From assembly GCF_003591515.1 (NCBI RefSeq), contig NZ_QZCG01000012.1, forward strand, positions 62,001 to 126,000: a stretch of DNA of 64,000 bases, read 5' to 3'. The stretch is from Paracoccus onubensis (GTDB lineage Bacteria > Pseudomonadota > Alphaproteobacteria > Rhodobacterales > Rhodobacteraceae). A program made the translations under genes and the position numbers. The notes beneath the pieces were generated by a model. It worked only from the letters and a program-made list of their open reading frames with translations. It had not been told where the DNA came from and made no database searches. Each line of letters opens with the position of its first letter. The first letter of the stretch is position 1. This document shows, one piece after another, positions 16,545 through 25,146 of this stretch.

Positions 16545-17915
16545 TTATCCAAGGACTTCGGTTATCGCGTCCTTGGTGGCCAAGACGATCTGATCCGCCT
16601 CGGCGCGGGTCAGACACAGGGGCGGCGCATAGCCGATGATATCCCCTTGCGGCATGGCCCGCGCGATTACGCCGCGCTTCAGCATCGCCGCGACGACTTT
16701 CGCACCGGTGCCTTCGGAAGCGTCAAAGAATTGCCGTTTATCCTTGTCGGCCGCCAGTTCCACGGCGCAAAGCATGCCTTCGCCACGCACCTCGCCGACA
16801 TTGCCATGGCCGCCGACTTCGTCGCGCATGGTTTGCCAGAAATAGTTGCCGGTATCGGCGGCATTCTGAACCAGACCAAGCTCGTCAATCAGCTTGAGAT
16901 TGGCAACACCGGCAGCCGCGCCGATCGGGTGGGCGGAATAGGTCCAGCCATGGCCAATCACGCCATTCTCATCGGTGCCTTTCATCAGCACATCCCACAT
17001 CCGCTGCCCGACGATGCTGGCTGAAAGTGGCGCATAGGCCGAGGTCAGGCCCTTGGCCGAGGTGATCAGGTCGGGTTTCACCCCGTAATGATCCGCGCCG
17101 AACATCGTACCTAGACGCCCGAAGCCGGTCACGACCTCATCGACGATCAGCAGGATATCGTGCTTGTCCAGCACCTTCTGGATCGCCTGCCAGTAACCAG
17201 CCGGGGGCGGAACGATCCCGCCTGTGCCCAGTACCGGCTCGCCGATAAAGGCGGCGATCGTATCCGCGCCTTCACGCGCAATCAGCTCTTCCAGCGACTG
17301 GACGCAATAGGCGGTGAACTCCTCCTCTGACATGTTCATGTCGGGGCGGCGGTAATAATAGGGCGCCTCGGTATGGATCACCTGTGCAAGCGGAAGATCG
17401 AATTTCTTGTGGAACAGTTCCAGCCCGGTCAGCGATCCGGTCATCAGGCCCGAACCGTGATAGCCGCGCCAGCGGGAAATGATCTTTTTCTTCTCGGGGC
17501 GGCCAAGGATATTGTTGTAATACCAGACCAGCTTGATGTTGGTTTCATTCGCGTCCGAACCACCCAGCCCGAAATAGACCCGCGCCATGTTCTTGGGCGC
17601 GCGATCCATCACCATCTTGGCCAGCGTGATCGAGGCTTCGGAACCATGACCTGCATAGGCATGGTAATAGGACAGCTCCCGCGCCTGATCGGCAATCGCC
17701 TCGGCGATTTCCTGACGGCCATAGCCGACATTCACACAGTAAAGCCCGGCGAAACCGTCCAGCAGCTTGTTGCCGTCGCGGTCCTGGATAAAGACGCCTT
17801 CGCCGCCGGTCACGATCCGCTGCGCGGCCTCGCCGCGGGCGAATTGCGCAAGATGGGTCGAGGGATGGAAAAAGCTCTCGCGGTCCCATTCGGCCAATTT
17901 ATCGTTTGTTAGCAT
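16545..17915 (-). CDS. Class III omega-aminotransferase (putrescine/beta-alanine:pyruvate type)
   Basis: A 456-residue PLP-dependent aminotransferase moving a terminal amino group to pyruvate or a related oxoacid. It shows the FAGLYCVNVGYG N-terminal segment, YFGLGGSDANETNIKL, the RWRGYHGSG cofactor region, DEVVTGFGRLG, and SAKGLTSAY with the PLP lysine. The fold length and GLYCVNVGYG motif fit the SpuC-like and Chromobacterium-type omega-transaminases. Start ATG 17915 follows AAAGGAGC; longer frames lack this. It is 13 bases after gabD, so the pair probably converts an omega-amino compound to a semialdehyde and then an acid. Confidence 0.9.
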   Translation of the reverse strand: MLTNDKLAEWDRESFFHPSTHLAQFARGEAAQRIVTGGEGVFIQDRDGNKLLDGFAGLYCVNVGYGRQEIAEAIADQARELSYYHAYAGHGSEASITLAKMVMDRAPKNMARVYFGLGGSDANETNIKLVWYYNNILGRPEKKKIISRWRGYHGSGLMTGSLTGLELFHKKFDLPLAQVIHTEAPYYYRRPDMNMSEEEFTAYCVQSLEELIAREGADTIAAFIGEPVLGTGGIVPPPAGYWQAIQKVLDKHDILLIVDEVVTGFGRLGTMFGADHYGVKPDLITSAKGLTSAYAPLSASIVGQRMWDVLMKGTDENGVIGHGWTYSAHPIGAAAGVANLKLIDELGLVQNAADTGNYFWQTMRDEVGGHGNVGEVRGEGMLCAVELAADKDKRQFFDASEGTGAKVVAAMLKRGVIARAMPQGDIIGYAPPLCLTRAEADQIVLATKDAITEVLG

Positions 17916-17928
17916 TGTTTTGCTCCTT

Positions 17929-19389
17929 TCATCCCCAGTCACGGCAGACATATTTGATTTCAGTAAAAGCTTCGAGACCCTGCCGGGCACCTTCGCGCCC
18001 GATTCCGGATTGCTTCATTCCGCCGAACGGAATCGGCGCGCCTGTCACCTTGGTACGATTCACCGCCACCATGCCGTATTGCAATGCCCGTGTCATGCGG
18101 TAGATGCGGCGCGGGTCGTGGCTGTGAACATAGGCGACAAGGCCGTATTCGGTGTCATTCGCCCGCCTGATCACCTCGGCCTCGTCGTCGAAAGCGGACA
18201 GCGCCGCGACGGGACCGAAGGTTTCCTGCGACATGATCGCGGCATTATCCGGCACATCGGCCAGAACTGTCGGGCGAAAGAACAGCGGACCCAGTTCCGT
18301 GGCGACCTTGCCGCCGGTCAGCAACTTCGCGCCCTTGGCCACGGCATCCTCGACATGCTCGAGTTGCTTGGCGACGGCGCGGTCATGGATCAGCGGACCG
18401 ATATCCGGATCCTCCATGCCGCGACTCAAGGTCAGCTTTTCGACGGCGACGGTGAAACGCTTGCAGAATTCGTCATAGATCGGACGCTCGATGTAAAAGC
18501 GATTTGCGCCAAGGCAATCCTGACCGGAGGTGGCGAATTTCGCCTTGATTCCCTCGGCCACCGCGCGATCCAGATCGGCGCCCTTGAAGACGATGAAAGG
18601 CGCATGCCCACCCAGTTCCAGCACCAGACGTTTCACCGTGTCGGCGGATTGCCGGTAAAGCAGCCGCCCGATTTCCGTCGAGCCGGTGAAGGACAGGGCG
18701 CGAATCCGGGGATCGGCCGTCCATTCGCCGACGATCGCCGCTGCGTCTCCGATCACCGTGTTGACCGTACCTTCGGGGAATCCCGCGCGACGCGCCAGTT
18801 CCGCCAGCGCCAACGCCGAAAGGGGCGTTTCCGCCGATGGATGAATGACAACCGTGCAGCCCGCACCCAACGCGGCGGCGGCCTTGCGGGTAATCATGGC
18901 GGTGGGGAAGTTCCACGGGGTGATCAGTGCCGCGACGCCGACAGGCTCGCGCCACAATTCCATTTCGGCATCGGGCAGATGGCTGGTGACGCCTTCGATA
19001 TTCGGGCGCAGCGCCTCTTCGGCATAGAACCGGACGAAGCTGGCGGCGTAATCGATTTCACCGCGGGCTTCGCTGATCGGTTTGCCCTGCTCGGCAACCA
19101 TGATCCGGGCGAGATCCTCTTTCGCCTCCATGATCAGGCTGTGCCATTGATGCAGGATATCGGCACGGTTCTGCGGCAGCATTCCCGACCAGCCCGGAAA
19201 GGCCGCCTGAGCGGCATCGACGGCGGCGGCGGCTCCGGTCGCGTCGCTGATGGCGACCTGTGCCACCAGATCCCCGGTAGCAGGATCGCGAACGGCCAGC
19301 CGGCCCGCGCCGGGAAAATCACCGCTTCCGGCCAGCAAACCGGGATCGGCAAGCCTGCCCGCCAAACACGGAACCAAATCGTCAAGCAT
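17929..19389 (-). CDS. gabD: NAD(P)-dependent succinate-semialdehyde dehydrogenase
   Basis: A 486-residue aldehyde dehydrogenase. Key segments are TPWNFPTAMITRK (cofactor), FTGSTEIGRLL, the catalytic-base region LELGGHAPFIV and the nucleophile loop ATSGQDCLGANRFY (Cys). These match the GabD subfamily, oxidising succinate semialdehyde from GABA or putrescine degradation. The ATG at 19389 follows a perfect AAGGAGGT (19395-19402). Its stop is 13 bases ahead of the aminotransferase start. The divergent 291-base gap to the alpha-2-macroglobulin gene contains a 14-base palindrome. Confidence 0.9.
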   Translation of the reverse strand: MLDDLVPCLAGRLADPGLLAGSGDFPGAGRLAVRDPATGDLVAQVAISDATGAAAAVDAAQAAFPGWSGMLPQNRADILHQWHSLIMEAKEDLARIMVAEQGKPISEARGEIDYAASFVRFYAEEALRPNIEGVTSHLPDAEMELWREPVGVAALITPWNFPTAMITRKAAAALGAGCTVVIHPSAETPLSALALAELARRAGFPEGTVNTVIGDAAAIVGEWTADPRIRALSFTGSTEIGRLLYRQSADTVKRLVLELGGHAPFIVFKGADLDRAVAEGIKAKFATSGQDCLGANRFYIERPIYDEFCKRFTVAVEKLTLSRGMEDPDIGPLIHDRAVAKQLEHVEDAVAKGAKLLTGGKVATELGPLFFRPTVLADVPDNAAIMSQETFGPVAALSAFDDEAEVIRRANDTEYGLVAYVHSHDPRRIYRMTRALQYGMVAVNRTKVTGAPIPFGGMKQSGIGREGARQGLEAFTEIKYVCRDWG

Positions 19390-19595
19390 TACACACCTCC
19401 TTGATTGCATAGGAATATGGAGGCAACTCGCCAGACGATTTCTCCAAAGGTGATGCTTGAAGCAGAAAAACACTCTGTCTGGGGTGATCCCCGCAAGATT
19501 TTCCTCGCCGGGATGCAGGTGTTATCCGCTTTCATAGATTCCCCCGAAGCAGCCGATTTCCGTAGATGCGAGCCATGCTCGTATCGGTGGTGAAA

Positions 19596-19609
19596 TTGTT
19601 TCGAAACAA
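19596..19609. promoter_or_regulatory. Perfect 14-base palindrome, candidate operator
   Basis: TTGTTTCGAAACAA is its own reverse complement, with further partial symmetry outside (19593-19594 with 19611-19612). The central CG and flanking TTT/AAA resemble LacI-family operators. It lies between gabD (207 bases away) and the alpha-2-macroglobulin gene (72 bases away), immediately upstream of a TTGACA. It could control either side. Confidence 0.45.
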
Positions 19610-19610
19610 G

Positions 19611-19641
19611 TTGACACCCGGTCACGATGACAGGCCATAAT
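19611..19641 (+). promoter_or_regulatory. Candidate promoter for the alpha-2-macroglobulin operon
   Basis: TTGACA at 19611-19616 and CATAAT at 19636-19641, spacer 19 bases, which is longer than the optimal 17. It is 40 bases upstream of the ATG and abuts the palindrome at 19596-19609. Confidence 0.3.
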
Positions 19642-19680
19642 CGCCTTGTCACGCAGGTCATATGCGAATGGAGCCGGGTA

Positions 19681-22600
19681 ATGCATGCAATTCGCTGGGT
19701 GGTTTCGATACTTGTTCTGTTAGCCGGGCTGGGCACATCCGCGATGGCGCAGGACGGGCGTCGAATCGAGGTGACCGAGAGGGCGGATTATTTCGGCTTC
19801 GATCTGCGGACCGAGAAGGATGTGACGCTGGATCAATGCAAGGCCATTTGCCTTGATGATTCCGAATGCCGGGCGTTCACCTATAATACCAATGCGCAAT
19901 GGTGTTTCCTGAAATCGGATTTCACGCAGGCCAGCCCTGCAGACGGTGCCGTCGCGGGAAAAGTCGTCATTACCGGTGCGGCCCCGGATCTTGGCGCGCC
20001 TCCGCCCTTGCGGTTCCTGACCAGGGAATTGCTGGGCGAGGCGGATGATTACCGCCGCGATCTTCTGCGCCATTCCGAACCCGGCGGGGCGGGGCTTCTG
20101 TCAAGCGTGGACCGGGCCGAACGGCTGCTTGCCCAGGGCTCGCCCCACGAGGCGATGGCGGCATGGGCCGAGGCCGCGGCCATCGACCCCGAAGAATCCC
20201 GCTTGTGGTCCGGTCTCGCGCAGGCAACCGTCGCGACCGAGCCGAATAACGAGACGGGACAGGGCGAACTGGAACGTATCGGCGTGGCGGCGGCGGTGAA
20301 CGCCTATCTGACCTCGCGCAGCGAAGAGGATCGGGCGGCGGCGCTGGGAGTCATGGCCGCGGGGCTGGAACGGCGTAGTCAGTTCCGCCCGGCGATCAGT
20401 GCTTATGAGGCCGCGATTGCACTGCGTTCGACGCCGGAATTGCAGGAAAAATACGCCGATCTCAAGCGCCGCAAGGGGTTTCGGGTGCTTGACCATTCCG
20501 TGGATTCCGACAGCGCCGTGCCGCGTGTCTGCGTCCAGTTCTCGGAACCCCTGCTCAAGAGCGGTGTCGATTATGCGCAATTCGTGACGGTCGATAACAG
20601 CCCGGGCGCGGCGGTCGAACGCAGCGATCAGGAACTCTGCGTCACCGGGCTGAAACATGGCGGTCAGTATCGCGTGAATATCCGGCAGGGCCTGCCTTCG
20701 GCGGTCAACGAGGCTCTGGCGCAATCCGTACCGCTGGAGATCTATATCCGCGACCGCGGAGCGGCGCTGCGCTTTACCGGCGACAATTTCGTGCTGCCAT
20801 CGTCGGCGCGGCGCGGGATTCCCTTGATCTCGGTGAATGCCGATGAGGCGGAATTGTCGGTTTACCGCGTTGGCGACAGGGCTTTGACCCAATTGCTGGG
20901 CAGCAGGCAATTTCCCGGTCAACTGAACGGATATAATCTGGATTATCTCATGGGCGAGATCGGGGAGCCGGTCTGGAACGGAACGGTCGAGATCGCCTCG
21001 GAACGCAATCGGGACGTGACCACCAGCATTCCCATTGATGAGGCCGTGCCGGAACGCAAACCGGGCATCTACCTGATGACGGCCAAACCGGCCGAGGCGC
21101 TTCAGGATGATTCCGATGAACTGGCGACGCAATGGTTTCTGGTCTCCGATATCGGGTTATCCACCTTTGCCGGGCAGGATGGGCTGACGGTCTTCGCCCG
21201 GTCGCTGACCTCTGCGGCGCCGCTGGAAGGCGTGACGCTGAAGCTGCTGGCCCGCAATAACGAGGTACTGGGCGAGGTGGTGACAGACGCGCAAGGTCAG
21301 GCCCGGTTCGAGGCGGGGCAGGCGCGCGGAACGGATGGGCTGGCCCCGGCTGCACTGATGGCGCGGAATGGCGACAAAGATTTCGTGTTCCTGGACATGA
21401 CCCGTGCCGGTTTCGACCTGTCAGATCGGGGTGTGACCGGACGCGACGCACCGGGGCCTCTGGATGTTTTCGCCTGGACCGAACGCGGAATCTACCGTGC
21501 GGGTGAGGTGGTTCATGTCGCGGCGCTTGCGCGTGATCCCTCGTCTCAGGCGATCGACAATCTGCCGCTGACCTTTATTTTCCGCCGCCCGGATGGCGCG
21601 GAAGCCCGGCGGATGGTCTCGAAGGGCAAGGCGCTTGGCGGCCATGCGGTCGATCTTGAGCTTCCCGAAAACGCCATGCGCGGCACCTGGCGGTTATCCG
21701 TCTATACCGACCCTGATAAACCGGCACTGGCCGAACAGATGTTTCTGATCGAGGATTTCGTGCCCGACCGCACCGAGATTGCGCTTTCCAGTGACGAAAA
21801 CAGGATCGCTTTGGGTGATATGACCGATGTGACGGTCGACGGGCGTTATCTTTACGGCGCGCCGGCTTCGGGGCTTTCGCTTGAAGGCGAATTGTCGGTT
21901 TTCCCGGTTCGCGGCTGGAAAGCATATCCGGGCCATGTGTTTGGTCTTGATGACGAAGATGATATCGGCACTGTCCGCCTTCCGTTGACCGGCCTGCCGC
22001 CGACCGATCCGAATGGACAGGCGGTTTTTCCGGTATCGCTGGACAACGCTCCGGCAACCACCCGTCTGCTTGGCGCCGAAGTCAGCGTGCGGATGCGCGA
22101 GGCTGGCGGTCGCGCGGTCGAGCGTTCCCTGCCGCTGGAGGTCGAGCCGTTGGGCCCGATGATCGGACTGCGTCCCGAATTCAGCGGTGGCAGCGTGCCA
22201 GAGGGTGGCAGCGCGGCTTTCCGTGTCATCGCCGTGAATGCCGACGGAGAACGGATTGCGATGGATGGCCTGCATTGGTCGCTTTACCGGATCGAACGTC
22301 ATTACCAATGGTATCGCGATGGCGGATCGTGGAATTACGAGCCTATCACCACCAGCAGCCTTGTTCAGGATGGCAGCATTGACGCGCGCCCGGACAGCGA
22401 AGCGCAGATCAGCGTGCCGGTCGATTGGGGCCGTTACCGGCTTGAGGTCGAAAGCCCGGACATGGGCGGCCCGATCAGCAGCGTGGCATTCGATTCCGGC
22501 TGGTATGTCGAGGCAAGCTCGACCGAAACGCCGGACGGTCTTGAGGTCGCGCTTGATCGCGACAGTTATGATGTGGGCGACACGGCGAGGCTGCAGATAT

Positions 22601-25146
22601 CGCCGCGTTTCGCCGGAGAGGCACTGATCACCATCGGCTCGGATTCCCTGATCCAAAGCTTTACCGAAACCGTTCCCGAGACGGGGGCAGAGATCGATAT
22701 TCCGGTCACCGAAGAATTCGGCTCGGGCGTTTATGTGACCGTGACATTGTTCCGGCCCGGCAGCGATACCGAAAACCGCCTTCCGATGCGATCCATCGGC
22801 CTGCGCTGGCTGAAGGTCGATCCGGGCAAGCGCAGCCTTGCCGTCGATCTTGATCTGGATCAGCAAATCCAGCCGGATCAGCAGCTTTCCGTGCCGGTCA
22901 GAATCGATGGGCTGGCAGAGGGCGAAGAAGCATATGTCACTGTCGCTGCCGTGGATGTCGGTATTCTCAACCTGACCCGATATGAAGCGCCGGACCCGGA
23001 AGGCTGGTATTTCAGTCAGCGAAAACTCGGGCTGGAACTGCGTGATATCTATGGCCGCCTGATCGACGGCTCGCTTGGGGCGCAGGGGCGGATCAGAACC
23101 GGCGGGGACGGGGCGACCATGGAGTCGAATGGCAGCCCTCCGACCGAAACGCTTCTTGCATCCTTTTCGGGCATCGTTCCGGTAGATGCGGATGGGCGCG
23201 CGCAGGTATCCTTCGATATCCCGGATTTCAATGGCACCGCGCGGGTGATGGCGGTCGCGTGGTCTGCCGACGGGATCGGGCATGCCACGGGCGATGTCGT
23301 CATCCGCGAACCGCTTGTTCTGACAACCAGCCTGCCGCGCTTTCTCGCGCCCGGCGACCAGACCCGCATATTGCTTGAGATCGCCAATACCGATGGTCCC
23401 GCAGGTGACTACAGCCTCAATGTCGAAACAACCGGGCTGCAACTGACCGAAGCCGACCCGCTTCCCGAGACCCTGACGCTGGATGCCGGGGAAAAGATTT
23501 CCGTGACGATTCCAGTGACGGCAAGCGGGACGGCGGGAGAGGGCCGGATCGATCTTTCGCTGACCCATGATTCCGGCCTGTCCGTCAGGAAAACCGTCAG
23601 CCTGCCAGTGCGTCCGGGCGTCATGCCGGTGACCACCCGCGAACAGATGACACTGGCGGCGAATGGTGGCAGCATCGTGCTGGACCGGCAATTGCTAGCG
23701 GATCGCTTCAGTGAAAACGCATCGGTCAGCGTCAATGTCTCGCGCAATCAGGGCTTTGACATTCCTGCGCTGCTGATGGCTCTTGACCGTTATCCTTATG
23801 GCTGTGCCGAACAGACGACAAGCCGCGCATTGCCGCTGCTTTACGTCAACGAGCTTGCCGCCGCCGCCGGGATGGAAAACGATCCGCAGGTGAAAGAGCG
23901 GGTCGATGATGCGATTGCGAAAATCCTGTCTTATCAATCTTCCGCAGGCAGTTTCGGGATGTGGAGCCCGGGCTCGGGTGATTTGTGGCTTGACGCTTAT
24001 GTCACCGATTTCCTGACCCGAGCGTCGGAACAGGGCTTCGCCGTTCCTGAACAGCCGATGGCGCAGGCGCTGCGCAACCTGCAAAACTCGGTGGCCTATG
24101 ACACGGATGTCGAATCCCGCGGCAGCGAGATTGCCTATGCGCTTTACGTTCTGGCACGAAATCGCAAGGCATCCGCCGGGGATTTGCGTTATTACCTCGA
24201 TACCCGTCTGGATGAGTTCAGCACCCCGATGGCCCGTGCCCAGCTTGCGGCGGCAATAGGGCTTTACGGGGATGGCGACCGGGCCGCGAGTGGATTTGCG
24301 TCCTCATTGCTTCTTGCGCGTGAGGAAAACGAGTCCCGTTCACGTTCGGATTACGGCTCGCCGTTGCGGGATGGCGCCGCGATGCTGGCGCTTGCCGCAG
24401 AGACGCGGCCCGAGCCGACGATCGTCCCGGAAATGATCGACTTTGTCGGGGGTATTCAAAGCGATATCCGCTACCAGAGCACGCAGGATCAGGCATGGAT
24501 GTTGCTGGCGGCGCGTGCGATGGCCCGCTCGGATGACGATCTCAGCCTGACCGTCAACGGCATGGTGCATGAAGGCGGCTTTGCGCAGCAGATGGGTGGG
24601 GCAGAGATATCCACCGCGCCCGTGACGATCACCAATCGCGACGATCAGCCCGTGACCGCGACGGTTACGACCGTTGCCTCCCCGCGCGAACCTTTGCCCG
24701 CCGGAGGCGACGGTTTTGGCATCACGCGCAGCTATTACACGCTGGACGGACAGGAGGCCGATGTGACTGCGGCCCGTCAGAATGAGCGTTACGTCGTCGT
24801 GCTGGAGGTGACGCAGGATAATGACTGGCCGTCGCGCGTGCTGGTGTCGGATCTGCTGCCCGCCGGCTTCGAGATCGATAATCCGCGCCTTGTGGACAGT
24901 GCGCAGCTTGACAATTTCGGCTGGCTGGGCGGGACGGATGCGGCGCATACCGAGTTTCGGGATGATCGCTTCATCGCCGCTTTCGACCGGAACGCCGGAA
25001 GTGACCGCAGTTTCCGTCTGGCCTATGTGGTGCGGGCGGTATCGCCGGGCGTTTACATGCATCCGGCGGCCAGCGTCGAAGACATGTATCGCCCGCAACT
25101 CTCGGCACGCACCGCCTCGGGCTTCATGGAGGTCAGGGAGAATTGA
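19681..25146 (+). CDS. Alpha-2-macroglobulin family protein with N-terminal PAN/Apple domain
   Basis: A 1821-residue periplasmic protease-trap protein. A signal peptide ends near AMAQDG with no lipobox cysteine, unlike E. coli YfhM, so it is probably soluble in the periplasm. A PAN/Apple-like domain follows at about 25-95, with cysteines in LDQCKAICLDDSECRAF and WCFLKSD. Then come repeated macroglobulin beta-domains, a bait-like region, and the thioester motif GCAEQ with Cys1375 and Gln1378, followed by the alpha-alpha toroid (repeats such as YALYVLARNRKAS). The C-terminus is the receptor-binding-like beta domain. The ATG at 19681 follows GGAG; an upstream in-frame start at 19627 would spoil the signal peptide. 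The stop overlaps pbpC, the classic pairing in which PBP1c is proposed to mend the wall where proteases are trapped. Confidence 0.93.
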   Translation: MHAIRWVVSILVLLAGLGTSAMAQDGRRIEVTERADYFGFDLRTEKDVTLDQCKAICLDDSECRAFTYNTNAQWCFLKSDFTQASPADGAVAGKVVITGAAPDLGAPPPLRFLTRELLGEADDYRRDLLRHSEPGGAGLLSSVDRAERLLAQGSPHEAMAAWAEAAAIDPEESRLWSGLAQATVATEPNNETGQGELERIGVAAAVNAYLTSRSEEDRAAALGVMAAGLERRSQFRPAISAYEAAIALRSTPELQEKYADLKRRKGFRVLDHSVDSDSAVPRVCVQFSEPLLKSGVDYAQFVTVDNSPGAAVERSDQELCVTGLKHGGQYRVNIRQGLPSAVNEALAQSVPLEIYIRDRGAALRFTGDNFVLPSSARRGIPLISVNADEAELSVYRVGDRALTQLLGSRQFPGQLNGYNLDYLMGEIGEPVWNGTVEIASERNRDVTTSIPIDEAVPERKPGIYLMTAKPAEALQDDSDELATQWFLVSDIGLSTFAGQDGLTVFARSLTSAAPLEGVTLKLLARNNEVLGEVVTDAQGQARFEAGQARGTDGLAPAALMARNGDKDFVFLDMTRAGFDLSDRGVTGRDAPGPLDVFAWTERGIYRAGEVVHVAALARDPSSQAIDNLPLTFIFRRPDGAEARRMVSKGKALGGHAVDLELPENAMRGTWRLSVYTDPDKPALAEQMFLIEDFVPDRTEIALSSDENRIALGDMTDVTVDGRYLYGAPASGLSLEGELSVFPVRGWKAYPGHVFGLDDEDDIGTVRLPLTGLPPTDPNGQAVFPVSLDNAPATTRLLGAEVSVRMREAGGRAVERSLPLEVEPLGPMIGLRPEFSGGSVPEGGSAAFRVIAVNADGERIAMDGLHWSLYRIERHYQWYRDGGSWNYEPITTSSLVQDGSIDARPDSEAQISVPVDWGRYRLEVESPDMGGPISSVAFDSGWYVEASSTETPDGLEVALDRDSYDVGDTARLQISPRFAGEALITIGSDSLIQSFTETVPETGAEIDIPVTEEFGSGVYVTVTLFRPGSDTENRLPMRSIGLRWLKVDPGKRSLAVDLDLDQQIQPDQQLSVPVRIDGLAEGEEAYVTVAAVDVGILNLTRYEAPDPEGWYFSQRKLGLELRDIYGRLIDGSLGAQGRIRTGGDGATMESNGSPPTETLLASFSGIVPVDADGRAQVSFDIPDFNGTARVMAVAWSADGIGHATGDVVIREPLVLTTSLPRFLAPGDQTRILLEIANTDGPAGDYSLNVETTGLQLTEADPLPETLTLDAGEKISVTIPVTASGTAGEGRIDLSLTHDSGLSVRKTVSLPVRPGVMPVTTREQMTLAANGGSIVLDRQLLADRFSENASVSVNVSRNQGFDIPALLMALDRYPYGCAEQTTSRALPLLYVNELAAAAGMENDPQVKERVDDAIAKILSYQSSAGSFGMWSPGSGDLWLDAYVTDFLTRASEQGFAVPEQPMAQALRNLQNSVAYDTDVESRGSEIAYALYVLARNRKASAGDLRYYLDTRLDEFSTPMARAQLAAAIGLYGDGDRAASGFASSLLLAREENESRSRSDYGSPLRDGAAMLALAAETRPEPTIVPEMIDFVGGIQSDIRYQSTQDQAWMLLAARAMARSDDDLSLTVNGMVHEGGFAQQMGGAEISTAPVTITNRDDQPVTATVTTVASPREPLPAGGDGFGITRSYYTLDGQEADVTAARQNERYVVVLEVTQDNDWPSRVLVSDLLPAGFEIDNPRLVDSAQLDNFGWLGGTDAAHTEFRDDRFIAAFDRNAGSDRSFRLAYVVRAVSPGVYMHPAASVEDMYRPQLSARTASGFMEVREN

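Noticed and set aside
21694..23691. Long leftward frame opposite the alpha-2-macroglobulin gene
   Set aside because: The sense gene shows the full macroglobulin domain order and the thioester motif; the antisense product resembles nothing and lacks a ribosome binding site.
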